Source of the DNA: JBALVT01 sp036961345
GTDB taxonomy: Bacteria; Pseudomonadota; Gammaproteobacteria; Pseudomonadales; Halieaceae
Direction: 5' to 3'
Length of the DNA: 19,570 nt
Assembly (NCBI GenBank): GCA_036961345.1
Contig: JBALVT010000067.1
Coordinates: forward strand, 1-19,570
Shown: positions 1-7,199 of the stretch, piece after piece
Numbering within the stretch: the stretch's first letter is position 1
How the letters are laid out: the number at the start of each line of letters is the position of its first letter
Translations under genes and position numbers: made by a program
The notes under the pieces: generated by a model
Databases searched by the model: none
What the model saw: only the letters and a program-made list of their open reading frames with translations
Told to the model about the DNA's origin: nothing

Positions 1-546
1 TATCCATTCCCGGTCAATTACGCTGAAGTATACTGAGTCTCGCACAAAGTCATTTTGGACGATCATATGATTGCGCAAAACCCCTTCTCGCGTAGCCCCT
101 ATTCTTTCCAGAGCGCGCTGAGACCGCATATTGCGGCCATCCGTTTTAAACTCAACCCGCACACAACCCAAACGCTCAAAAGCGTGTGTTAGCAGTAAAG
201 TCTTCACTTGCGTATTGATCGAGGTTTGCTGCCACTCCCTACCCAGCCAGGACCAGCCGATCTCCAATGTGCGATGATCGGGGCGAATATTCAGGTAGCG
301 GGTACTGCCAATGGTTTTATCCTTACCCGCTTCCACAATGGCAAATGGCACCTGCCCTGGTGCTGCGAGCGCCTCGTCGATCCACTGACGGGTATCGGCC
401 ATATCAACAAAACACGAGCGTGGCATATAGGCCCAATCTGCACTTTCCTGGCCGCGATTAAACAACCCCTGTGCATGATCCTGAGACAGCGGTTCCAGTC
501 GCACCGATTCGCCTTTTAGCTGCACAGGCTTTACCTCAAAAAACAT
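1..546 (-). CDS. GNAT-family N-acetyltransferase (RimJ/RimL type), C-terminus cut off by the window edge
   Basis: The minus-strand frame opens at ATG 546-544 and stays open to base 1, giving 182 codons with no stop. Proteins of this type are usually around 190-200 residues, so only a short tail is missing. The reading resembles RimJ/RimL-like acetyltransferases, which transfer acetyl from acetyl-CoA to an amine in the cytoplasm. It has an N-terminal LKGESVRLEPL strand and a central EIGWSWLGREWQQTSINT acetyl-CoA-loop region. The typical C-terminal part follows: NMRSQRALERIGATREGVLR, then VRDSVYFSVIDREW. The substrate cannot be told. An AGGGAG ribosome site lies about 11 bases upstream, and the gene starts only 15 bases after the MFS transporter stop, so the two are almost certainly cotranscribed. 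The family call is confident; a role such as modifying or detoxifying the transporter's substrate is speculation. Confidence 0.85.
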   Translation of the reverse strand, partial: MFFEVKPVQLKGESVRLEPLSQDHAQGLFNRGQESADWAYMPRSCFVDMADTRQWIDEALAAPGQVPFAIVEAGKDKTIGSTRYLNIRPDHRTLEIGWSWLGREWQQTSINTQVKTLLLTHAFERLGCVRVEFKTDGRNMRSQRALERIGATREGVLRNHMIVQNDFVRDSVYFSVIDREWI

Positions 547-561
547 CACTTAGAACACTCC

Positions 562-1890
562 CTATTCCAGACTCGCGGCCAGCGCCGCACGATAATACTT
601 TAGGCCCCAAGCTAACAAGGCCGCAGCCAGAGGGCAAACGAAAAGCGGCAAAATCATCAGCGATCGGCCCAGGGCTGCATCGTCCTTGAAAACAAAATCC
701 GTTAACGCCGCGATGAGACTGGGCCCAAGGGCAAGACCAAACAAATTGGTCATGAATAACAAAATGGCAGAAACCTGGGCGCGCATCCGATTGGGTGTAA
801 TCAACTGCACGGCAGCAATACAGACGCCAAAATAGCTGTTGAGAAAAAAGACAGTCGGCACAGCCGCCCAAAGCGCAAGCGTTGCGGTGGGCAGCATCGG
901 GCCGACCGCGGCTGGTATCATCCACAACAGCGCGACCCACATAACAATACGCATATTGGCATCTGAATACCCTCGCCTGGTCAGGGGCTTCGCGCTCCAG
1001 CCTCCGACTATAGCCCCAATACTGCCGGCAACGATAAAAATCATACCGAAGTTTGAACCCGCCTCCACCCGACTCAAGCCATGACTGCGCACCAGGAACT
1101 CGGGATACCACGCCATTGTTCCGTAACCCAGTACAGAAAGCGCGGAAACCCCTAGAATCAAAGCAGCGTAAGCCTGCCAATGCCCCTTCATGCAGGCTAT
1201 CACTTCACTAACACTCAAATGGGAATTACCGGTAGCCGCACTGGCGTCGATTTCCCGGCGGCCAGGTTCGATCATGAATGACAAAGCCAGAACCAGTAAG
1301 AAACCCGGCAATCCCACCGCTATAAATGTGAGTTGCCAGGGCCGAAGCTGCTCTATACCCGGCCCGGAGAGCGGCCCATTGGTGAGAAAATACTGATACA
1401 CGCTACCACCAATGATATAGGCCAGGCCGCCACCGAGGGTAATTCCCAGAGTGTAAACGGCCATTGCTCTGGGCAGGGTATCCCTGGAAAAATAATCGCT
1501 CAACAAACTGTAGGCCGGTGGGGAAAGTGCCGCCTCGCCCACCCCAACGCCAATACGGGCGAGGAACAAGGCTTTGAAAGAGGACGCAAACCCACAAAGA
1601 CAGGTCATCACGCTCCAGAAAAAAACACCTATAGTCACAATCGTCTTGCGATTGCCGCGATCGGCCATGCGTGCAATAGGCAAACCCAGAAAAATATAGA
1701 ATATGGAAAAGGCAAAACCATGCAGCAAACTGTACTGAAAATCGCTTATACCGAAATCGTCCCGAATCGGGCCTATAAGAACTGCCATGGCATTGCGATC
1801 AATGAAAGAAAGAATGTAGGCCAATAACAGTACGATTAGCGCATAGTTCGCCTGAGCAGGCGTTGTGGCGGGTTGTCTGGCGAGACTCAC
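562..1890 (-). CDS. Spinster-like MFS transporter
   Basis: This 442-residue protein has the hydrophobic periodicity of a 12-helix major facilitator in the inner membrane. The first helix carries the AYILSFIDRNAMAVLIGPI signature common in bacterial spinster-like members. The loop between helices 2 and 3 carries motif A, GLPIARMADRGNRK (residues 69-82). A helix-4 segment, ARIGVGVGEAALSPPAYSLL, is also typical of this group. The start is GTG 1890-1888, preceded by AGGGG with a 6-base gap; the next in-frame Met is inside helix 1, so a later start would cut the fold. The gene follows qorA by 31 bases and precedes the acetyltransferase by 15, so it sits mid-operon. Relatives move lipids, sugars or aromatic compounds, and the substrate here is unknown. 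No truncation or missing motif was seen. Confidence 0.9.
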   Translation of the reverse strand: MSLARQPATTPAQANYALIVLLLAYILSFIDRNAMAVLIGPIRDDFGISDFQYSLLHGFAFSIFYIFLGLPIARMADRGNRKTIVTIGVFFWSVMTCLCGFASSFKALFLARIGVGVGEAALSPPAYSLLSDYFSRDTLPRAMAVYTLGITLGGGLAYIIGGSVYQYFLTNGPLSGPGIEQLRPWQLTFIAVGLPGFLLVLALSFMIEPGRREIDASAATGNSHLSVSEVIACMKGHWQAYAALILGVSALSVLGYGTMAWYPEFLVRSHGLSRVEAGSNFGMIFIVAGSIGAIVGGWSAKPLTRRGYSDANMRIVMWVALLWMIPAAVGPMLPTATLALWAAVPTVFFLNSYFGVCIAAVQLITPNRMRAQVSAILLFMTNLFGLALGPSLIAALTDFVFKDDAALGRSLMILPLFVCPLAAALLAWGLKYYRAALAASLE

Positions 1891-1921
1891 TCCAGACCCC
1901 TGCCCTCGATAACACTCTTGA

Positions 1922-2893
1922 TCATGGCAAAATAATCGAGGAGCCGATGGTTTTTCTGGCCTCGAGATCCCGGTGCGCCTGCTGAATATCTTGTAGCTTG
2001 TAGCGCTGCTTCACCTCGACCGTAATATCACCTCCAAGTACCCTGGCAAATAAATCCGCACTGGACTGGCGCAACTCCTCGGTGCTGGCAGTATAGGTAA
2101 TCATGGTGGGGCGGGTAATAAACAGTGACCCTTTGGCACTCAACACCTGTAGGTCCAGTGGATCCGGTGCGCCTGAAGCATTGCCAAAGCTCACCATTAA
2201 ACCCCTGGGCTGCAAACAATCCAATGAGGACTCGAAGGTATCCCTGCCTACACCATCGAAAACAACGGGCAGTTTTTTACCGTTAGTTATTTCCATCACT
2301 CGCTCGGCAACATTTTCTGTGCGGTAGTTGATAACATGCTGGTATCCGTGGGCTCTCGCAATTTCCGCTTTTTCATCAGACCCTACAGTACCAATCACAG
2401 TAGCGCCTACGGCACTGGCCCATTGCCCAAAAATCAAACCCACACCACCGGCAGCTGCGTGAAATAGACAGCTTTCGCCCGCGACTAAAGGATAGGTGCG
2501 TTGCAACAGGTACTCTGCGGTCTGTCCCTTAAGAAGCATTGCGGCGGCAGATTCAAAATCTATCCCCTGCGGGATCTTCACCAACCGTGCGGCCGGCAAA
2601 TTCAGGGCCTCGGCATAGGCGCCAAAGCCCGCGGAGCAATACGCTACTGCATCGTTTACGGACATATCTACACCTTCGCCGACCGCTACGACCACGCCCG
2701 CTCCTTCCAGACCGAGGCCAATAGGAAGCGGCAGCGGGTATAAACCGCTGCGGTGATAGGTATCGATATAATTTAGCCCTATCGCCTTGTTGGCAACCGT
2801 CACCATGCCGGGCCCTGGTGCTTCAAGCTCTATGTCTTCAAGCAACATGACCTCAGGGCCACCCGTTTCATGAATACGCACTGTTTTAACCAT
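1922..2893 (-). CDS. qorA: NADPH:quinone oxidoreductase, zinc-independent MDR family
   Basis: The 323-residue product is close in length and sequence to E. coli QorA, a soluble enzyme that reduces quinones with NADPH. Shared landmarks are the N-terminal GGPEVMLLED, NYIDTYHRSGLYP near residues 41-53, and the nucleotide-binding stretch FHAAAGGVGLIFGQWA near residues 144-159. RDTFESSLDCLQPRGLMVSF and a C-terminal GSSIILP follow. No structural-zinc cysteine cluster is visible, as expected for this subgroup. The ATG is preceded by AAGGA with a 7-base gap. The 108-base gap from the upstream phosphatase-kinase gene could hold its own promoter, but I found no clear consensus. The MFS transporter and acetyltransferase follow closely, so the three probably form one unit. 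The physiological quinone or enone substrate cannot be inferred. Confidence 0.93.
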   Translation of the reverse strand: MVKTVRIHETGGPEVMLLEDIELEAPGPGMVTVANKAIGLNYIDTYHRSGLYPLPLPIGLGLEGAGVVVAVGEGVDMSVNDAVAYCSAGFGAYAEALNLPAARLVKIPQGIDFESAAAMLLKGQTAEYLLQRTYPLVAGESCLFHAAAGGVGLIFGQWASAVGATVIGTVGSDEKAEIARAHGYQHVINYRTENVAERVMEITNGKKLPVVFDGVGRDTFESSLDCLQPRGLMVSFGNASGAPDPLDLQVLSAKGSLFITRPTMITYTASTEELRQSSADLFARVLGGDITVEVKQRYKLQDIQQAHRDLEARKTIGSSIILP

Positions 2894-3001
2894 GACTCAT
2901 TCCTTATTTTTCATTTTGTGCAGACGGCCGATGACGCACTCGCCGCGCACTTGTCGCAAAAGAGCCCGCTACGACCTGCGCTTTTCAAAGCGATGAACAG
3001 C

Positions 3002-4900
3002 TTATCGAGAAGTACCCTTGGCTTCCTTGAGTATCAAATCTCGTCTGGCGAGAATCGCCTCAATCTGCCTGGGATGTAAATAGGGAGAGAGCTGGGTCGT
3101 CAAACCGGCGCTATCTAAGGACACCAGTTTCGAACGCAGCAAATCTGACACCTCAAGAGTCACCTTACGGTATTGTTTAGGTCTCTTTTCGGTAGTGCGA
3201 AATGCCAGAGAATGATCGATGAAACGCATCATAAAATCGTCTTTGCCCCAAAGGATATTGGTCAAATTCCGATCATCATTGTGGATCAGAATATCGAAGA
3301 CAAAACGCAGTCGATATTGCTCCGACTGCTTGCAGTAACCGTTAAAAGGCAGTTCTTTCTCTAAACGATCCCGTTCGTTAATCGCGTTCTCTACCCAATC
3401 TGACAACGCCCCAGGTTTTCCCTCGACCTTCCCTAACACCGCGGTGGGCACCATTTCCCAACCCAGCATACGATCAAGTTTATACGCAGCAACATCATAG
3501 ACATAGCGATCACTGTCGTTGTTTCGACGAGTTACATACCTTTCCCGCGACTCTATACCCGGATGCGTATCCTCATATTTGAATACAGCGTCATTGCTAA
3601 TTCCACCGGCACTCTGACGGACCCGCTTGGGGTTGGTAATTCCCGTGCCGATGGCCTCTACGCTGACTATCTCGGCATTGCGCATAAAATCTTCCAGTTC
3701 CTGATCGCTCATCTGCGACAAACTCTGAGAGATGCTGCGATTCTCCCGAACCGGCTGTGCCTTTTCCGCGCTGCCCAGGTAATGCACATAGTCCTTGCCA
3801 CTGCCAGATACCAATGCAGAAGCCCTACCTTTGTATACACTTTTCAACATGCCCGTATCGAGCCGAATGGCAAGCCCATCCATACGTTCCATGACATCGC
3901 CTTTGGTCGGGGTATGCCCCATGACCAACTGTTTAGCACCTACCCGCTTGAGAAAACGCTCGGTATTAAATGACTCGGCAAACGGGTGGCAAAGTGCTGT
4001 ACCCCGATACCAGTTGGGACTGTCTTCACTGAATACAAAATACTGTTGCGCCTCAAACACTTTCTGCACCGCATCAAACCAATCGGGACGAGCCTTGGGG
4101 TTCGCCGCCACAAATTCTTCTACCCGGGCATTAATAAACCGAAGCCTGTCATCATAGGCTACGTGAAGGGGCATAATGCCGGCCGCTCGCAAACTATCGA
4201 CACTATCCAGAAAACTCTTCAATTCGCCCCGCACTTTGTCATTGAGGGAGGCCAGTGTATCCTCGCTGGCACTGCTGGCAATACCACCATGCATATAAAC
4301 CTTGTCATTCACTTTGATCACTAGCGGCTGCTGCATCAACCAACCACCAAGCTTGCCAGACTGGGAATAAGCCTTCCTCAGAGCTACATAACCAGGGGGG
4401 TATTGCTGATCAAATGTTTGACGAACTGTGGCTTCTTCGCCTCCCGTATTGAAACGCCGATAGTCAGCGTAGAACGCCTCACGCTGGGCTGCCGTCTCAT
4501 CGCTGGCAAAAGCTGCAAACTCGGCTTTCGACACATAGCGCAGGTCCCCGGTCATCACCATCACCTCGTGATTACCCAGCACCATATGCACGTCGCCGCC
4601 AGCGCTCGTAGCTTGCTGATCAAGTTTCATCAGCAATTCAACCACGGATCTGGACCCCGGACCCCGGTCAATCAGATCGCCCAAAGAAACAAGCTGCGTA
4701 TTTCCACCGCTCCAGTTGAGATCGTCGTTCACAACATTCAATTCTTGTAACAGCGCTACCCAATCGTCATAGGCACCATGAACATCACCAAAAGCCACGA
4801 CTCGCCCCGGAGCCTTAATATCATAAGAGGCTGCTGCCAATGCACCCGAGCCGGCACCTACAATAAAGAGAATTGAACAGAGCCTTAACAACATATTCAT
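3002..4900 (-). CDS. Secreted metallophosphatase fused to a FAM20/PI-kinase-like domain
   Basis: This 632-residue protein begins with a Sec-type signal peptide (about residues 1-24: basic start, hydrophobic core, GALAAAS), so it should act in the periplasm. Residues 30-375 form a calcineurin-like phosphatase, most like Shewanella-like protein phosphatases. Its metal and phosphate motifs are GDVHG (38-42), GDLIDRG (74-80), GNHE (109-112), MHGG (203-206) and GHTPT (328-332). From about 410 a second domain has landmarks of FAM20/SCO1664/PI-kinase-like kinases: a glycine-containing turn then VFKYED with Lys441; YDVAAYKLDRMLG (468-480) and MVPTAV; a catalytic-loop-like HNDDRNLTNIL (540-550); and FIDHSLAF (560-567) with the metal-binding-type Asp562. 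The motifs and fusion are seen; opposing phosphatase and kinase activities are inferred. The usual Glu of the E-x-A-A-Y motif is Asp469 here. The start has AGGA 10 bases upstream. HipA-like origin is a less likely alternative. Confidence 0.8.
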   Translation of the reverse strand: MNMLLRLCSILFIVGAGSGALAAASYDIKAPGRVVAFGDVHGAYDDWVALLQELNVVNDDLNWSGGNTQLVSLGDLIDRGPGSRSVVELLMKLDQQATSAGGDVHMVLGNHEVMVMTGDLRYVSKAEFAAFASDETAAQREAFYADYRRFNTGGEEATVRQTFDQQYPPGYVALRKAYSQSGKLGGWLMQQPLVIKVNDKVYMHGGIASSASEDTLASLNDKVRGELKSFLDSVDSLRAAGIMPLHVAYDDRLRFINARVEEFVAANPKARPDWFDAVQKVFEAQQYFVFSEDSPNWYRGTALCHPFAESFNTERFLKRVGAKQLVMGHTPTKGDVMERMDGLAIRLDTGMLKSVYKGRASALVSGSGKDYVHYLGSAEKAQPVRENRSISQSLSQMSDQELEDFMRNAEIVSVEAIGTGITNPKRVRQSAGGISNDAVFKYEDTHPGIESRERYVTRRNNDSDRYVYDVAAYKLDRMLGWEMVPTAVLGKVEGKPGALSDWVENAINERDRLEKELPFNGYCKQSEQYRLRFVFDILIHNDDRNLTNILWGKDDFMMRFIDHSLAFRTTEKRPKQYRKVTLEVSDLLRSKLVSLDSAGLTTQLSPYLHPRQIEAILARRDLILKEAKGTSR

Positions 4901-4939
4901 CTAATTTATTCCTGCAGTATGGTTGAAACGGACGATATC

Positions 4940-4969
4940 ATTCTAGTCGCTGCGCTGGGAAACGCCCAA
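4940..4969 (-). promoter_or_regulatory. Possible sigma-70 promoter for the phosphatase-kinase gene
   Basis: On the minus strand, TTGGGC (4969-4964) and TAGAAT (4945-4940) are separated by 18 bases. They lie about 40 bases upstream of the ATG at 4900, inside the 86-base gap after the transporter fusion. The match is moderate (the -35 box agrees at four of six positions) and was found by eye. Confidence 0.3.
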
Positions 4970-4986
4970 TGCCAGAGTCACCTATA

Positions 4987-7131
4987 TCAGTCGACCCACC
5001 CAAGTACATTTCGCACCACAGACCACCTTGGTTCGCGTGATTTCGCCCCCCCCCCTAACATCCAATAATCGTAGAGTTGAGTCACAGTGCCCTCGGTTTT
5101 TTTAAGGTTAACCCAATTGCTGACGAACTCCATCATTTCGATATCGCCTTTGGGTACAGCATAGCTCGCTGGAAACCTGAAAGTTCCGTTGCGGGCTTTA
5201 ACCACGGTAAAGTGCGGGTATCGATAGCTATAGGCAGAGCCTTCCTCAGCTGACGACAAAAGTGCATCGGCACCCTGATCGCCGCCGTTAAAAAAGTCTT
5301 CGGCCCCGCCGAGAAACACAATTTTAGCGTCGGGCAACAAGGCCCGGATACTTGGTTCGAAATAATGGCTACTCACCAGCGCGATAGTCAAATCCTTTTT
5401 ACGGCGCAAAAGCTCAAGATCGGCATACAACTTGCGCTCATGGTCGGGCACTATAAATGCGAGTGTTAAATCGAGATACGCGCGAGAAAACGATGCAAGA
5501 GCGTAGCGATCCGGAAGACTGGCAATACACGACATCGCCATATCGATCTGCCCTGAGTTCAACATCGTGTTCAAACGATCAAATTCAAAGGGGACAAATT
5601 CAAGACTCGCGCCGATATCCTCGGCCAGAATGTGTGCCATCTCGACATCAAATCCAACCAGCTCGCCCTCAGGCGTGAGAAAACTGCATGGCAGGTTTTT
5701 CGGCCTATAACCTACTTTCAAAACACCACTGCCAAGAATTTGGTCCAGACGTGAGCCAGGCAATTGCGTCGCGCTTGGTTCAGGCACCGTTGTACTAACC
5801 TGCGCCTCCACCCGTTCATTCATCAGGCGAAGATCTGCCAAAACCGCTTCCCGTGGCGGAGGCTCGGGAACAAAGACCAGGAAATAGGCTCGAAGAACGA
5901 CAACCAGTACTAGCAATGAGATTAAACTGAGCGCGATATAACGCAGCAATATGGCCGCCCGAAACTGCAACGCGCCTGAAAGAGCCAAGGTGCCAATAAT
6001 ACTCAGAACGATAATATGCAAAGCAGCCAGCATAGCGCCGAAGCGCCCAACCACAATGCCGGTCACAAGAAACAGCTGAAACATATCCGCCGGCACATGC
6101 AGCGAGTCCAGCATGTATGGCACTGCTATATTAATACTGCCAAACAAACTAAACAGGCCATTGAACGCGAGGCTTATCCGGTCGGCCCCGGTCAACTCGG
6201 TATCTGTGAACCATGCCGCGAACAACACAAACAGCAGTACGAGCAACTTCCCCAAAGAGGGAAAGTTAAATGACACCGGAACAATAATGTCGACGGCAGA
6301 CTCAGCTTCCGCATTCAGGTGGCCGTGCTCGCGAAGCAGCTGTTTGCAATTTTCAGCGATCTGGGGCAACACAACAAACTGATTGCCGGTGGCAAACGCC
6401 GTGACCAGCGCATCCCGGAACGTACTTAATACCACCCTGTAGGGGATTCCGCTGACCGCCGCTACCAGGCCCGGGAAAATCCAAAATGTTATGAGCAGTG
6501 CCAGGGCCACGTACGTCACAAGATACACTTGTACGCGACTGAGCTCCTCTATCGTCATGGTTCCCGCCGCAGCGGCGGCGATGGCAAATATGCCGTAGGG
6601 CGTTAGCTGAACGATACCCGTGTTTATCTTGCCAAGCGCCTCAGTCAAACCGTCGAAGATAGGTAGCACCCCGCTTTTATCCTCGACAGAAATAAGCGCA
6701 ACACCAAGTAAAATACTGAAAAACACTACCGCCGGGACAAAATTATTGGACAGCGAGTAGAAAATATTGGACGGCAGATACAAATCAATCAAATTGGTTT
6801 GCGGGGCAGCAGGGGCGGGGCCGCTGCCAAAAAATGAGGCGGTATCAAGATCTGGAAAGGCCAGTGCGGCAACAAAAATCATGAACAGCGCCAGCAGCCA
6901 TATCACCAGCAGCACTGCAGAACCCCGCAAGGCCAGGCGCTTGGCCTGGGCCATCTGCATACGGCCAAAACCAGCAATCAGCGACACAATAATATACGGC
7001 AGCACGGTGATCTGCAGCAATTTCACAAACACATCCCCGGCAATCTTCAGGTCGGCCACAAGTTCGCCAAAAAAGATTCCGGTTATCACGCCGGCACCAA
7101 GACCGACAAAAATACGCGCTGAGAGGTTCAT
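4987..7131 (-). CDS. SLC1/DAACS-type symporter fused to a family 3 solute-binding domain
   Basis: Residues 1 to about 390 of this 714-residue protein resemble the dicarboxylate/amino acid:cation symporter fold. LLQITVLPYIIVSLIAGFG (38-56), FVPAVVFFSILLGVAL (131-146) and QLTPYGIFAIAAAAAG (175-190) are typical. An extra hydrophobic segment (about 393-420) and a Pro-rich linker follow. Residues 460-692 then form a bacterial family 3 binding protein, with GVLKVGYRPKNLPCSF, LVGFDVEMAHILAEDIG, MLNSGQIDMAMS and a final QLYDYWMLGG. SLC1 carriers have cytosolic termini after eight helices, so the extra helix would put the receptor in the periplasm; that is inference. The canonical NMDGT motif is absent (SFNFPSLGKLL stands there), and the serine-rich hairpin 1 is replaced by TAFATGNQFVVLP. 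Substrate and coupling ion are therefore unclear. The ATG lies 15 bases from GGAG, unusually far; an ATT two codons upstream has better spacing. Confidence 0.85.
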   Translation of the reverse strand: MNLSARIFVGLGAGVITGIFFGELVADLKIAGDVFVKLLQITVLPYIIVSLIAGFGRMQMAQAKRLALRGSAVLLVIWLLALFMIFVAALAFPDLDTASFFGSGPAPAAPQTNLIDLYLPSNIFYSLSNNFVPAVVFFSILLGVALISVEDKSGVLPIFDGLTEALGKINTGIVQLTPYGIFAIAAAAAGTMTIEELSRVQVYLVTYVALALLITFWIFPGLVAAVSGIPYRVVLSTFRDALVTAFATGNQFVVLPQIAENCKQLLREHGHLNAEAESAVDIIVPVSFNFPSLGKLLVLLFVLFAAWFTDTELTGADRISLAFNGLFSLFGSINIAVPYMLDSLHVPADMFQLFLVTGIVVGRFGAMLAALHIIVLSIIGTLALSGALQFRAAILLRYIALSLISLLVLVVVLRAYFLVFVPEPPPREAVLADLRLMNERVEAQVSTTVPEPSATQLPGSRLDQILGSGVLKVGYRPKNLPCSFLTPEGELVGFDVEMAHILAEDIGASLEFVPFEFDRLNTMLNSGQIDMAMSCIASLPDRYALASFSRAYLDLTLAFIVPDHERKLYADLELLRRKKDLTIALVSSHYFEPSIRALLPDAKIVFLGGAEDFFNGGDQGADALLSSAEEGSAYSYRYPHFTVVKARNGTFRFPASYAVPKGDIEMMEFVSNWVNLKKTEGTVTQLYDYWMLGGGAKSREPRWSVVRNVLGWVD
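5046..5055. repeat. Homopolymer of ten Cs (ten Gs in the coding strand)
   Basis: Ten consecutive Cs on the plus strand encode the Gly-Gly-Gly-Ala run at residues 693-696 of the transporter-receptor fusion. A change of one base would rewrite the last 20 or so residues and remove the normal stop. G/C runs of this length are prone to polymerase slippage and to sequencing error. Confidence 0.95.
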
Positions 7132-7199
7132 CGAAATTACAAAAAACTCCTTATTATTGCCCCAAGGATAACATTATCAGAAGACTATATGGCATCCGC

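Noticed and set aside
536..1180. 214-codon minus-strand frame overlapping the MFS gene
   Set aside because: It is a shifted frame of the transporter gene, rich in Cys, Arg and Gly with no family features.
1333..1827. 164-codon plus-strand frame
   Set aside because: It is antisense to the MFS coding region and its composition does not resemble a real protein.
2894..3001. Small hairpins such as CGCTT-TGAA-AAGCG after the phosphatase-kinase stop
   Set aside because: The stem is only five bases with no T-run after it, which is not enough to call a terminator.
3002..3640. C-terminal part of the phosphatase fusion as a HipA toxin-like kinase
   Set aside because: The VFKYED, AAYKLDRMLG, HNDDRNLTNIL and IDHSLAF pattern with a signal peptide fits FAM20/PI-kinase-like folds better. 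There is no HipB-like antitoxin gene nearby. HipA kinship was not fully excluded.
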